A stretch of 64,000 nt of DNA, from assembly GCA_021776735.1 (NCBI GenBank), contig JAJFFH010000037.1, forward strand, positions 1 through 64,000. The letters are read 5' to 3'. The translations under genes and the position numbers were made by a program. Every line of letters begins with the position of its first letter. Positions within the stretch are counted from its first letter, which is position 1. Origin of the DNA: Planctomycetota bacterium. GTDB taxonomy: Bacteria; Planctomycetota; PLA2. Below are positions 8,219 to 17,186 of the stretch, piece by piece. Below the pieces are notes generated by a model. That model ran no database searches. It was not told the DNA's origin and saw only the letters and a program-made list of their open reading frames with translations.

Positions 8219-9204
8219 CGGCGATGTTTCTGCAGACGCCGTGGTTGTTGCTGCTCGGACTGGGCGTTGCACTTGCGGTTTGGCGCGGGCGGCGCGGACG
8301 CGCGACTGTTCTGTTCGCGCCGGCGGTGGCGGACCTGCCGCGTTCGTGGCGCCAACGCCTCTTGTTCTTGCCCCGCGCGCTGCAGCTCGCCGGACTCGCG
8401 TGCGTCTTGTTCGCCTTGGCGCGGCCGGTGCGGCGCGTGCCGTTGCCGGAAACCAAACGGGGCCTCGACCTCGTGCTTTGTCTCGACACGTCGTCGTCGA
8501 TGAAACAGACCGACATGGATGGCGCGGATGCCGGGCGCACGCGGCTCGGCGTGGCAAAAGACGCGGCCACCCGGTTTGTCGAAGAGCGTGGCGACGATCG
8601 CATCGGTATCGTCTCGTTCGCACGCTATCCGGACGTGCGCTGTCCGCCGACGCTCGACCACAACGCGCTGCGCGGGTTCCTGGACCACGTGCAACTCGTC
8701 AAGGGCGACGGGCCCGAAGACGCGACCGGGATCGGCACGGCGGTGGCGCGCGCGGCGGACGTCCTGCGCGCGGAGGGCGCGGCCGGCAAGGTTGTGATCC
8801 TGCTCACCGACGGCGAGGAGAACGTCGCCAACGTGCGCAACGCCGGCGAGATCGCGCCGGTCCACGCGGGCCAGCTCTGCCGCCGGCTCGGTGTGCGCGT
8901 CTACGCCATCGCCGCGGGACGGGGACGCCGCGGCAGCAGCGGTGCCGGGCCGGGCAAGTGGATCAAGCCGGACACGCGGCAGGTGCGGCTCATGGCCGAG
9001 GGCACGGGCGGACAGTTCTTCGAGGCGCCGGACGCAGCCGCGATGGCGGCGGTCTACGGCGAGATTGACGCCCTTGAGCGCGTCGCGTTTGCGCAGCCGC
9101 GCTACATCTTCGAAGAGGGTTTTTTTCCGTACGTCTTGTTCGCGTTCGTTCTGCTCGCCGCCGGACGCCTCCTCGAGTCGTCCTGGGGAGCGGTGCTGCC
9201 GTGA
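8215..9204 (+). CDS. batA: BatA-like VWA-domain membrane protein
   Basis: A 329-residue inner-membrane protein: transmembrane helices near residues 6-22 and 48-68, a periplasmic VWA domain with MIDAS DTSSSM (91-96) and the LLTDGEEN strand, and a C-terminal helix (FFPYVLFAFVLLAAGRLL). This is the BatA architecture. The ATG overlaps the preceding stop; an in-frame ATG at 8224 is possible. The sequence around the start (8215-8227) looks like a degenerate copy of the dispersed motif. Bat proteins are linked to envelope stress or aerotolerance in some bacteria; the role here is inferred from operon context. Confidence 0.88.
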   Translation: MTAMFLQTPWLLLLGLGVALAVWRGRRGRATVLFAPAVADLPRSWRQRLLFLPRALQLAGLACVLFALARPVRRVPLPETKRGLDLVLCLDTSSSMKQTDMDGADAGRTRLGVAKDAATRFVEERGDDRIGIVSFARYPDVRCPPTLDHNALRGFLDHVQLVKGDGPEDATGIGTAVARAADVLRAEGAAGKVVILLTDGEENVANVRNAGEIAPVHAGQLCRRLGVRVYAIAAGRGRRGSSGAGPGKWIKPDTRQVRLMAEGTGGQFFEAPDAAAMAAVYGEIDALERVAFAQPRYIFEEGFFPYVLFAFVLLAAGRLLESSWGAVLP

Positions 9205-10853
9205 CCGTGTCGATGGTGTTCTTGCGGCCCGAGTGGTGGCCGCTACTTGTGGTCGCACTGATCGCTGGCGTCGTGCTGTGGCAACTCGACCGCGCGCGCG
9301 CCCGCCGCCTGCAACGCGCGGTCGGACCGGGCGCGCCCCGCGTCGCCACACTGCACGCGCCGCACCGCCGCGCACGCCGCCTCTTGTTCACTGCCGGCCT
9401 CGCCCTCGCCACCCTCGCCGCAATGCAGCCCGCGTGGGGCAAGACGACCCACCGCCGTGAGCCGCGCGGTACCGACGTCGTCGTGTGCCTCGACGTCTCG
9501 CGTTCCATGCTCGCCCGCGACCTGAAACCGAGCCGCCTCGTGCGCGCCCAGGACGAAATCGCAACGCTGTGCAAGACCGCGGGCGGCAACCGGCTCGCCC
9601 TCGTCCTGTTCGCCGGCGACACGCGCCTCGCTGCACCGCTCACGCGCGACCTCAACACGATCGCCACACTCGCGCGCCGCGCGAGTCCGCTCAGCGTCGC
9701 CCGCGGCGGATCGGACCTCGGCGCTGCACTCGCCGCGGCCCAACGCGCGCTCGGACAGGCACGCGGCGAACACTCGGTCATCGTCGTGCTCACCGACGGC
9801 GAGGACCTGACAGGAGAGGGACATCGAGCGGCGGAGGCGTGCCGCGCACAGGGACAAACAGTCCACTGCATCGGCTACGGGTCGGTGCGGGGTGCCAAGA
9901 TTCCGACGACAGGAACGGACGGCGATGCTTTTTTGCGCGACCGCTCCGGTGCCGAAGTCGTGTCGGCGATGAACCCGGCAAACCTGGCGCGAATCGCCGA
10001 AACGACAGGCGGCGCATTTGTGGACGCCGGCAAGAAAGACGATGCGCTGCTGCACCTGTACGAAACGCGCATCCGCGCGACCGCACGCGCGGCGTTCGAG
10101 GTGCGCGCGGGCCGCGGGAAGAAAAACCGGTTTCAGTGGCCGCTGCTGGCCGCGCTGTTGTGCTGGATGATCGAGCTGTCACTCCGGGAGCAACGGCGTC
10201 GGGGAACCGCGGCGGTGGCACTTCTCCTGATGCTCGCGCACTGTGGCCGCGATGTGCCCGACGCCTCGGCCCTGCGCGCGTACGAACGTGCACGCGCCGC
10301 CCTGCAGGCGGGCGAGCTGCGCCGCGCCGCGCAGGACGCCGCGGAGGCCGCGCGTTCGTCGGATCAAGGCAACGCAGTTCTGGCAACGTTCCTTTCCGGC
10401 AATATCGCGTTCGCACAATGCCTGCGTGCCGAGAAACAGGCGGACGCACCGGGCGCGGAGCCGTTCGCCATCGACGTCGCGATCCGCCACGCCGAACACG
10501 CGCGCGATTTCTGGCAGGACGCCGCCGTCACCCGCGCGGACTGGCCCGCGGCACGCCGCAACGTCGAGCGCGCGCTCGTCAAGCTCGATCAGCTCGAAAA
10601 GAAGAAGGCGCAGCGCCAGCCGAACAAGAAACGCACGGACCCAAAGCCGAAACCGCGCCCGCGTCCCGCTCAGCCCCGCAATCGAACAAGCAAGAGCACG
10701 AAGAAGCAGGCGCCGGCACCGCTGCTCAAGGAACTGGCCCCCGACGCGGTCGAAGAACTGCTGGCGCGCCTCGCGCAAAAGGAGAAAGACAAGGTCGCCC
10801 TGCGCCGTGCGGAACGAAAAAAGACCAACGCCCCCACCGAGAGGGACTGGTGA
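9201..10853 (+). CDS. batB: BatB-BatC fusion: VWA protein with helical TPR-like extension
   Basis: A 550-residue protein, longer than BatB alone (about 330). The N-terminal half is BatB: two transmembrane helices, MIDAS DVSRSM (98-103), VVLTDGEDLTG, and a helix near 315-330. A second hydrophobic segment (AAVALLLMLAHCG) follows, then a helical region (AYERARAALQAGELRRAAQD) like the TPR part of BatC, and a very basic Lys/Pro/Arg tail ending NAPTERDW. GTG at 9201 overlaps the batA stop as GTGA; ATG at 9213 is the alternative. A motif copy encodes TDGD in the loop after KIPTTG. Confidence 0.83.
   Translation: MTVSMVFLRPEWWPLLVVALIAGVVLWQLDRARARRLQRAVGPGAPRVATLHAPHRRARRLLFTAGLALATLAAMQPAWGKTTHRREPRGTDVVVCLDVSRSMLARDLKPSRLVRAQDEIATLCKTAGGNRLALVLFAGDTRLAAPLTRDLNTIATLARRASPLSVARGGSDLGAALAAAQRALGQARGEHSVIVVLTDGEDLTGEGHRAAEACRAQGQTVHCIGYGSVRGAKIPTTGTDGDAFLRDRSGAEVVSAMNPANLARIAETTGGAFVDAGKKDDALLHLYETRIRATARAAFEVRAGRGKKNRFQWPLLAALLCWMIELSLREQRRRGTAAVALLLMLAHCGRDVPDASALRAYERARAALQAGELRRAAQDAAEAARSSDQGNAVLATFLSGNIAFAQCLRAEKQADAPGAEPFAIDVAIRHAEHARDFWQDAAVTRADWPAARRNVERALVKLDQLEKKKAQRQPNKKRTDPKPKPRPRPAQPRNRTSKSTKKQAPAPLLKELAPDAVEELLARLAQKEKDKVALRRAERKKTNAPTERDW
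9915..9927 (+). repeat. Dispersed motif copy (ACAGGA subtype)
   Basis: Exact 13-mer in batB, read as acg-gac-ggc-gat (T-D-G-D) in the loop between GAKIPTTG and AFLRDRSG. It shares a run of more than 20 upstream and motif bases with the copy at 18340. Confidence 0.9.
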
Positions 10854-12145
10854 GCCGCACGCTGCCGCTGCTTCTTTTCGTTCTCGCCGCCGGTGCGCGC
10901 GCCGACGATCGCGCGTTCGTCGAGACCGTGATCGAACGCACGACCTGCTTCGTCGAGGAGTCGATCACCGTGCGCCTACGGATTGGCCTCGAGGAACGTC
11001 TGGCAAAAACACAGCTCGTGCAGATGTTTCAGCGGCCCTTCGATCTTCCCGTCTCCGTCCACGCGCCGTGGCTCAAGCCGCCGAAGTCCGGATCGGTCAC
11101 GCTGGTCTTGAACGGCGAGCCGGGACACGCAAACCGACGCGAGGCGGAAAACAGGAATGGACGACGATTCTTGATGTACGAGATCGCGCACACGCTCACG
11201 CCATCGCAGCCGGGCGCCATCGTGTTCGAAGCGCCGCGCCTGAACTACGTTCACGCCGCGGAGTTTCGCGACGATCTCGTCCACGGACGCACAGCCGTCA
11301 ACGAACTGACCGCGTCCACCCACGGGCAGCCGGTCACGCTCACGGTCCAGGCGTTACCCGAGGACGGACGCCCGGCGGATTTCGGCGGCGCCGTCGGCCG
11401 ATTCAGGATGCGCACGACCGCAACACCGCACGATCTCGACGCCGGCGCAACGCTGAAGCTGGTGCTGACCATCGAAGGCGAGGGCAACTTCGCGACCTTC
11501 GCCGCACCGTCACTTGACGGCTGGACCGGCTTTCATGTCTACGGCGCGCTCGAAGCCAAGACGCCGCGCCTGCGAATCGTGACCTACGAAATCGCGCCGC
11601 TCCACGGCGGCATCGAAGAGCTCCCCGCGATCCGGTTCGCCTACTTCGATCCGCAAGCGCGCGCGTACCGCACCGCGATCGCCAAACCGATTCCGCTGAT
11701 CGTGCACGGCAAAAAACCCGGTCCCATTGCCAAGACGAAGCCGTCGGAGCGGGCCGGCGGTTACGGCTGGCTGTACGCGGCCCTCGCAAGCATCGCCGTC
11801 GGTTTGCTGTCCCTTGTCTGGTTCGCCCGCCGGCGCCGTGCGCGTGCAACCGCTCCGACGTCCGCCGAACGTTTCCACGAGCGCGCGCAAGAACCCAACG
11901 CGGACGGCGAAGCGCTCTTCACGGCTTTTTTGGCTGCGCATCTCGGCGTGCCCGTCGCCGCGGTCATCGGTCCGGACTTGGCGCGGCGCCTCGAGGAAGC
12001 GGGAGCTGCATCGGACGTAAGCCAACGGACGGCGATGTTTGTCGAACGACTGGTCGGGGCGCGCTACGGCGGCCGCAAGAACGCGGATGCGCTTGCGGAA
12101 GCTTCGCGGCTGGTGGACGAGATCAGCGCGTGCCGACCATTGTAA
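10850..12145 (+). CDS. batD: BatD-like oxygen-tolerance protein
   Basis: 431 residues from a GTG that overlaps the batB stop by 4 bp. A signal peptide (MSRTLPLLLFVLAAGARADD) leads to two beta-rich BatD domains (PFDLPVSVHAPWLKPP, then FRMRTTATPHDLDAGATLKL), a transmembrane helix (WLYAALASIAVGLLSLVW) and a cytoplasmic helical domain. This is the standard last gene of moxR-bat operons. A motif copy encodes QRTAM in the last helix, and a near copy with one mismatch (11791-11803) falls in the membrane helix. Its 3' end overlaps the convergent gene by 23 bp. Confidence 0.85.
   Translation: MSRTLPLLLFVLAAGARADDRAFVETVIERTTCFVEESITVRLRIGLEERLAKTQLVQMFQRPFDLPVSVHAPWLKPPKSGSVTLVLNGEPGHANRREAENRNGRRFLMYEIAHTLTPSQPGAIVFEAPRLNYVHAAEFRDDLVHGRTAVNELTASTHGQPVTLTVQALPEDGRPADFGGAVGRFRMRTTATPHDLDAGATLKLVLTIEGEGNFATFAAPSLDGWTGFHVYGALEAKTPRLRIVTYEIAPLHGGIEELPAIRFAYFDPQARAYRTAIAKPIPLIVHGKKPGPIAKTKPSERAGGYGWLYAALASIAVGLLSLVWFARRRRARATAPTSAERFHERAQEPNADGEALFTAFLAAHLGVPVAAVIGPDLARRLEEAGAASDVSQRTAMFVERLVGARYGGRKNADALAEASRLVDEISACRPL
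12025..12037 (+). repeat. Dispersed motif copy (AGCCA subtype)
   Basis: Exact 13-mer in batD, read in the frame R-T-A-M (SQRTAMF), between helices of the C-terminal cytoplasmic domain. Followed by T. Confidence 0.9.
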
Positions 12146-13250
12146 AGTCGCGACGCGTCAGGTCGTCCTGGGCGGCGGCGCGAACGAGTCCGCCGGTCTT
12201 TTTGTCGTACACGTAGTCGAAGTACCCGAGGCGGTTGCCCCAGCGCAGCACGCAGATGTCTTGGCCGCGATCCATGCCGACAAAAAACACGGTGACGTCG
12301 GCCCCCGTGATCGGGTTGCGCATGATGACCTGGCCCTTTTGCAGGCGCGCCAGTGCCGTGGCATCGATCCACACGCCCGCCGGGCAGGCCGCGCCGCAGA
12401 CGACCGGCGTTTTCGTGGTCGTCATGGCGTCGAGAGCCGCGTCCGCCTGCGCCTGGTTCATGCCGCTGCCCTGCGTAATCTCGAACAGAGCCCATTTCTT
12501 GCCCACCGCTTTCTTGCGGATCCGCATGGCAAGAGGCACGGCGATGTTCGGCGCGGCCGGCGAGCGCTGCTGGCCCTGAAACCGGATCTCCGTGACGTTC
12601 TTCAACCACCCCGGGTTGCTCTGCCCGGCCCATGGAAGCTTCACGGTCGCCACGTCCCGCAGGCTGCCCGAAGCGGACATGACCGAACCGCCGAAGCCCT
12701 TCTTTTCGTGCTTTTCGCTGCGCGACAGGATCAGGCCGGTCTTGCGGTCGAGGTCCCACATGAACGTCGAACCGTCCTTCGAGTAGCTCACAAGGACCGC
12801 TTCGCGCTGCTTGCCCTGGAATTCAACCTTGTGCAGGGCCACCTTGGTCTCGGGGGGCGGCTTCTTCAGGATCTGTTCGATAGCGGTCGGATGAACCCAG
12901 CAGTTCTGCACAGCCCCCGGCGTTGTCACGACACCGCCCGTGACCGTCTTCAGGCCGGCGGGTCCGGTCGGCTGGACGCCAAGCAGATAGAAGCGCAGCT
13001 CAAGCACGACCTTGCCCGGCTCCATCGCGACCACGAACACCTCTCGGTAGCCGTGCCCGGCCGCACCCTTTTTTTGCGGGTTGTTGTAGCGGGTCCCGTC
13101 GATGATGTACCAGGTGATCCGCGTGCCCGGCTTGATCCACTCCGGAGCGGGCAAGTTCTTGGCCCCCGGAAACATCGCACCGAGCATGTCGGCACGCACC
13201 GGAGCCGCGAACAAGAAGCAGACCAGGAGAAGGGCAAGCAGGTTTCGCAT
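12123..13250 (-). CDS. Secreted protein of unknown function
   Basis: 375 residues with a signal peptide MRNLLALLLVCFLFAAPVRA. ATG at 13250 has GGAGG eight bases upstream. The frame stays open above it, into the sigma-factor relic described next. The mature part is mixed alpha/beta with Trp-rich strands (WIKPGTRITWYIIDGTRYNN; YSKDGSTFMWDLDRKTGLIL) and two repeats of a Gly-Lys type, suggesting a beta-sheet periplasmic protein. I see no catalytic motif. It converges with batD and overlaps its end by 23 bp, so the two transcripts are antisense at their tails. Confidence 0.7.
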   Translation of the reverse strand: MRNLLALLLVCFLFAAPVRADMLGAMFPGAKNLPAPEWIKPGTRITWYIIDGTRYNNPQKKGAAGHGYREVFVVAMEPGKVVLELRFYLLGVQPTGPAGLKTVTGGVVTTPGAVQNCWVHPTAIEQILKKPPPETKVALHKVEFQGKQREAVLVSYSKDGSTFMWDLDRKTGLILSRSEKHEKKGFGGSVMSASGSLRDVATVKLPWAGQSNPGWLKNVTEIRFQGQQRSPAAPNIAVPLAMRIRKKAVGKKWALFEITQGSGMNQAQADAALDAMTTTKTPVVCGAACPAGVWIDATALARLQKGQVIMRNPITGADVTVFFVGMDRGQDICVLRWGNRLGYFDYVYDKKTGGLVRAAAQDDLTRRDFTMVGTR

Positions 13251-13607
13251 GGTTTCAGCCTCCATGAGACAACACGAAACCGACGCGCGCACGCCCTCAT
13301 TCAGTTTTCGACGAGCTTCACGATCCCAATCCTCGGCGGGCGACATCTGCCGAATCACGACGAGCGTGGCGAGTACCAAGACCGCGGCGGTGGCAGCCCA
13401 GGCAGTCTGTCGGGTGGTAAGCGGGATCCTTGCGGGCGACAGCAGGCGCGCCAGGCGCGAGCGGAGCAGGCGACAACCGCGGGGCAGGCGTGCCGTTTCC
13501 GCGATTGAGAGGCCGTGCAGGTAGTGGAGCAGCGGGGCGTCGCGAAACGGGGCGGGGAGCGATGCGGTTCGCGCTCCAGAATCGGGGGCGCTCCCCTGTT
13601 GTGCACC
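13251..13607 (-). pseudogene. Relic of a sigma-70 factor region 4 plus membrane helix
   Basis: The frame is open from a TGA at 13608-13610 down into the secreted-protein gene and has no good start codon. Translation gives LPAPFRDAPLLHYLHGLSIA, then ETARLPRGCRLLRSRLARLL, the recognisable shape of ECF sigma region 4 (helix, GLSIAETA turn, SRLAR recognition helix). It is followed by a membrane helix (AWAATAAVLVLATLVVI) and MSPAEDWDREARRKLNEG. Region 2 is missing, since the upstream DNA carries an unrelated plus-strand gene. It matches the sigma-helix-TM plan of the two large fusions in this window, so it is probably the remains of a third one. An intact short product cannot be excluded. Confidence 0.55.
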
Positions 13608-13651
13608 TCAAACCGTCCGCGTCCCCGACAACTTCAGAATAGAATGGCGTC

Positions 13652-14248
13652 GTGACAACGGATGTCGAACGTATCCGGTCGCAGCCCGGGGCTTTCGTCG
13701 CCGGATCCGTGGCGGAGGCGGTCGTGATGGAGCTTGTGGCGCTCTCGATCGTCGAAACCACGCACGCGCGATCGCCGGTTCGCATTCGCGTCGAGTTGAC
13801 GGGGCCGCTCTCGGGGCTGCTGACCGATACCGGGCGTGGCATGCGCCTCGAGCCCGACCCCGGGGACGCGATCTCGCATGCCGAGCGCGCGCTCACGACG
13901 TTCTATCCGGTGCAACCGGCCGACACGAAGGTGCAATCGATCCTGGATCGACACGTTTGGGGACCGCGCGGGTCGCTGGGCCCGGTCGTCGCGAATGCGC
14001 TGTGCGAATCCTTCGTGTTCGAATCGCATCGTGACGGCTCCGCATGTGTGCAGGAGTACATGTACGGCGTCGCCCAAGGACCGGCACGCCCCGTGGGTGC
14101 CACCGACGGGCACGGCACAACGATCCGGTTCTGGGTTGATTCCGATCTTGCCGACGAGCCTCTGGACGCCGCGCGGCTCGCCCGCCGTTTCGAGGATCTG
14201 CGCACGTGCATCCCGGATCTCGATCTATCAGTGTTCCGTGACGAATGA
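13652..14248 (+). CDS. Stand-alone degenerate GyrB/ParE-type GHKL ATPase domain
   Basis: 198 residues from GTG 13652. The order of motifs follows the GyrB N-terminal ATPase domain: a helix where GyrB has N-x-x-D-E (here ELVALSIVETTHA, lacking that Asn and Asp-Glu), the Mg/ATP loop LTDTGRGM, an ATP-lid-like GPRGSLGPVVANALCE in place of GxHGVGxxVVNALS, then GHGTTIRFWVDSDL. The transducer, TOPRIM and C-terminal parts are absent. The loss of the catalytic Glu/Asn suggests a non-hydrolysing ATP- or DNA-binding relative, or a decaying gyrB fragment. It lies 28 bp upstream of a lipoprotein gene in the same orientation. Confidence 0.6.
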   Translation: MTTDVERIRSQPGAFVAGSVAEAVVMELVALSIVETTHARSPVRIRVELTGPLSGLLTDTGRGMRLEPDPGDAISHAERALTTFYPVQPADTKVQSILDRHVWGPRGSLGPVVANALCESFVFESHRDGSACVQEYMYGVAQGPARPVGATDGHGTTIRFWVDSDLADEPLDAARLARRFEDLRTCIPDLDLSVFRDE

Positions 14249-14276
14249 ACGGTCGCGCAGCCGGTAGGGTCTATTC

Positions 14277-17132
14277 ATGATCACGGTCCGGGTCACGAAC
14301 ATCGCCGTCCTTGGCTGTCTGCTTGTGCTGGGCTGCTCCGGTGATTCCGTCGATTCGACTGCGCCGGATCCGGCTCTGCGGATTCCGGAGGTGCGGGCAG
14401 CGCTCAAGCGGCACTACAACTTGTTTGAGCCGGCGGCGCTCGCGGCGCGCGTGAAGCGGATTCGACCACATGTCGAGGCGGTGCTGGGCGATTCACTCGG
14501 CGGGCCCGTGAAGGTGGCGCTGTTGTCGCGGGACATGGCGGTGGCCCGCGAGGTTCGGCGGGCGTTGGATGCGTCGGGCGAGACCGACCGGAAGAAACGG
14601 AAGCGAATCGGGATCATGGCCCGGGTCCAGTCCGCGGTCCTGTTCCGCACCGCGCTCGGCATGCTGGCCGGCACGGACGAAGGGTTGTACCTCTTGCCGG
14701 ACAACTTTCTGCGCTACCCGGAGGCGGATCGGCCGGGACTTCTCGATGTCGTGATCGCGCATGAGCTGGTGCACGTCTACCAGGCGCGGCGGCTGGGGCT
14801 GGACCCGGACGACGATGAGGCCACGGACGAAGCCGGCGACGCTCGATCTGCGGCGGTCGAGGGCCACGCCGAGTTTGTGTCCCGGGCGGTCGCGATCCGA
14901 CTGCACCTCGAAGCGGCGTTCGAAACGCTGGCCGATAGCTCGGGCGCGAACGATCCGTTGGAGTTCGCGGCGATCCTGCTCCGGAACCGCTTTCGCTATC
15001 GACAGGGAGAGCGGTTCTTCACCGCGGTGGCGCGCGAGCTCGGGCAAGAAGCGGCGGCCAAAAAGATCTTTCGCGAGCCGCCGACGTCGCACTGGCACAT
15101 CCAGAACCCCGCCCGCTATCTGGCGGGCGAACACAGCAGCGTTCGGCTCGCCATGCATCGTCTACTCGCGGCGTACGGCAAGAACGACGAGAAGGCGGAA
15201 GCGCTGCTCCCCGGAGCGCTGCGCTTGCAGGTGGGCGACGCCGCCGCAGGGGTCGTCCACGCGAGCCGCACCCACATCAAGGTGGCATACGGCGCGCTGC
15301 GGGGTTGGAGCGTCCGCGTCTACGCCGCGCGCTGCAAGACGCCGGCCGCCGCGCGCACATACCACGAGGCGCTCAAGAGCGCAGCCCGCTCGGGCGGAAA
15401 CAAGGTGATCTATCCGGACGATCTCTGGACTGTCACGCATTCGCACGTCGTGGACCGGACGGACGACGCACTGCACGCCGCACGCATCGCGCTCATCGGT
15501 CTCTGGGGCCTGACGGAGGCCCAGACCGTCGCGGTCCGGCGCGGCGCGACCGTCGTCCAGCTCGTGGTGTTTTCTCCCCCCGATGACGGGGAGCACCTTG
15601 TCCGGCTTGCGCGACGCATGCTCCGCACGCTCGATGCCGTCGAGCCGCCGGCGAATACCGCGGCGGCGCGCGTCCAGGCGCTGCTCAAGAAAGCGAGGTC
15701 CGGTTGGGCCGCGGACGCGACGACTCGCGAACTCCTGGTCTTGCTCGACGACCCGGATCCGGAAGTGCGCGCCGCCGCGGCCACTCTTGTCGCGCCCACC
15801 GACTCGGACGCCGCACGTCGTTTTCTGAAGGCGGCGAGCAAGCATCCGGACGCAGCCGTTCGCGCCCGGGCCGTCGCCCGACTCGGTAAACACGAGGACG
15901 TGGAAACCGCACTCGCCGATCCGCACCCGCTCGTGCGCCGGGCCGCACTCAAGGCGCTGGCAGCGCGCAAGTGGTTCGAGCGCGCGCCGGTTCCGCGGAT
16001 CGAGAAGCTCCTTGCGGATGCCGATCCGCGGGTTCGCGCCGCGACCCTCGCCGCACTCGGTGCCGCCGAGAGAGATCCTCCGGGGAATCTTCTCACGTGG
16101 GCCCGGGGTCCGGACGCACGCGTCCGCGTGGCGGCGTGGGACATCGCCGACAAGCGGCTCCTGGAGGAGGCCCTGGAGCGCGGTGTCCGCGACGACCGTG
16201 CCGTTCGGAATCGGGTGATGTTTTTCTTGTCTTCGCACACGCTAGAGGACGACCCCCGAGTCACGTGCGCGCTTGTCCGCGCCCTGCGGGACCAGACACC
16301 GTCGATCCCCTTCGGTATCGGGTTCGTCTCCAAGGAACGGTTTGCTCCGTTCGTGGACGATCTGATCAAGGCCCTCGAGCACGACATCGGACGAACCTTC
16401 GCGCTCTCTGCCCTCGCCAACCTGGACGCGCCCCGTGCCAAGGCCGCCGTGGCCATACGCATCCACGACCCCGATCATCGCCAGGCCATCGTGGAGAGAC
16501 TGGGCAAGTACCGGCCCGCCCATTCGCTGCTGCGCCAGGCCGTGCGCGATTGGGACCCGAACGTCCGCCTCGCCGCCGCCAAGTCACTGCAAGAGCTGGG
16601 CGACCAATCGCACGATCTTGTTCCGCTCGCGCTGGCGGTCTTGCGGTCCGTAGCGCCGGACGGCGACGCGGCGGACGTGCTCGGCGAGGCAGCCGCCGCG
16701 AAGGAACTCGGCCAGCACGAAGCCGCGGCGCGAATCGAGTTGTTTCGCGCGCTGACCTCCGACGATTCCATCATGCGTTGGGAGGCGGTGGACGCGCTGG
16801 TCCAGTTCGAGCCCTTGAGCCGTCGAGAGCGTCACGCGCTTCTTGAGCGTTTGAGGGACACGGACGTGTTCGTACGCAACGCTGTGGCGTCCGCAGTCCC
16901 GGACAAGTTGCGCGCCTACGCCGAGGAGGCTGTCCCGCTGCTCATCGACGTGATCAAGCGCGGCGAGGACTGGACGGACCTCAACGACTGCATCGAGGCG
17001 CTGCAAGAGCTGGGGGCCACGGCAAAACCGGCGCTGCCCGCTTTGCGCAAGCTCTTGAAGCACAAGGAAGAACTTGTCCGCAACGACGCGCGCGAAGCCA
17101 TCGACGCGATCAACGCCGCGGCGAAGAAGTAG
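14277..17132 (+). CDS. Lipoprotein with HELVH metallopeptidase-like domain and HEAT repeats
   Basis: 951 residues. Lipoprotein signal MITVRVTNIAVLGCLLVLGC (acylated Cys 20). The N-terminal half has a zinc-peptidase signature, HELVH at residues 162-166, with EGHAEF about 35 residues later as a possible third ligand, so it is gluzincin-like. From about residue 470 onward there are repeated HEAT-type units (DPDPEVRAAAATLV; DADPRVRAATLAAL; RDWDPNVRLAAAKSL; DTDVFVRNAVASAV). It is predicted to be anchored in the outer or inner membrane facing the periplasm. The peptidase call rests on motif spacing only; substrate unknown. Confidence 0.7.
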   Translation: MITVRVTNIAVLGCLLVLGCSGDSVDSTAPDPALRIPEVRAALKRHYNLFEPAALAARVKRIRPHVEAVLGDSLGGPVKVALLSRDMAVAREVRRALDASGETDRKKRKRIGIMARVQSAVLFRTALGMLAGTDEGLYLLPDNFLRYPEADRPGLLDVVIAHELVHVYQARRLGLDPDDDEATDEAGDARSAAVEGHAEFVSRAVAIRLHLEAAFETLADSSGANDPLEFAAILLRNRFRYRQGERFFTAVARELGQEAAAKKIFREPPTSHWHIQNPARYLAGEHSSVRLAMHRLLAAYGKNDEKAEALLPGALRLQVGDAAAGVVHASRTHIKVAYGALRGWSVRVYAARCKTPAAARTYHEALKSAARSGGNKVIYPDDLWTVTHSHVVDRTDDALHAARIALIGLWGLTEAQTVAVRRGATVVQLVVFSPPDDGEHLVRLARRMLRTLDAVEPPANTAAARVQALLKKARSGWAADATTRELLVLLDDPDPEVRAAAATLVAPTDSDAARRFLKAASKHPDAAVRARAVARLGKHEDVETALADPHPLVRRAALKALAARKWFERAPVPRIEKLLADADPRVRAATLAALGAAERDPPGNLLTWARGPDARVRVAAWDIADKRLLEEALERGVRDDRAVRNRVMFFLSSHTLEDDPRVTCALVRALRDQTPSIPFGIGFVSKERFAPFVDDLIKALEHDIGRTFALSALANLDAPRAKAAVAIRIHDPDHRQAIVERLGKYRPAHSLLRQAVRDWDPNVRLAAAKSLQELGDQSHDLVPLALAVLRSVAPDGDAADVLGEAAAAKELGQHEAAARIELFRALTSDDSIMRWEAVDALVQFEPLSRRERHALLERLRDTDVFVRNAVASAVPDKLRAYAEEAVPLLIDVIKRGEDWTDLNDCIEALQELGATAKPALPALRKLLKHKEELVRNDAREAIDAINAAAKK

Positions 17133-17153
17133 CGACCCTCCGCCCGCCGAAGA

Positions 17154-17166
17154 CATCGCCGTCCGT
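17154..17166 (-). repeat. Dispersed motif copy (TCACGA flank)
   Basis: Exact 13-mer on the minus strand in the 54-bp gap between the convergent ends of the HEAT lipoprotein gene and the large carboxypeptidase-regulatory gene. Its flank fits neither main subtype. Followed by T. Confidence 0.85.
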
Positions 17167-17186
17167 TCGTGACGTTCGACGTTGCT

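Noticed and set aside
11791-11803. Near copies of the motif at 11791 (one mismatch), 19358 (one mismatch) and 40621 (two mismatches, with the TTGCT extension)
   Set aside because: Not counted as full copies; the 19358 one encodes the natural TDGDG turn. They may be degraded copies and are mentioned for completeness.
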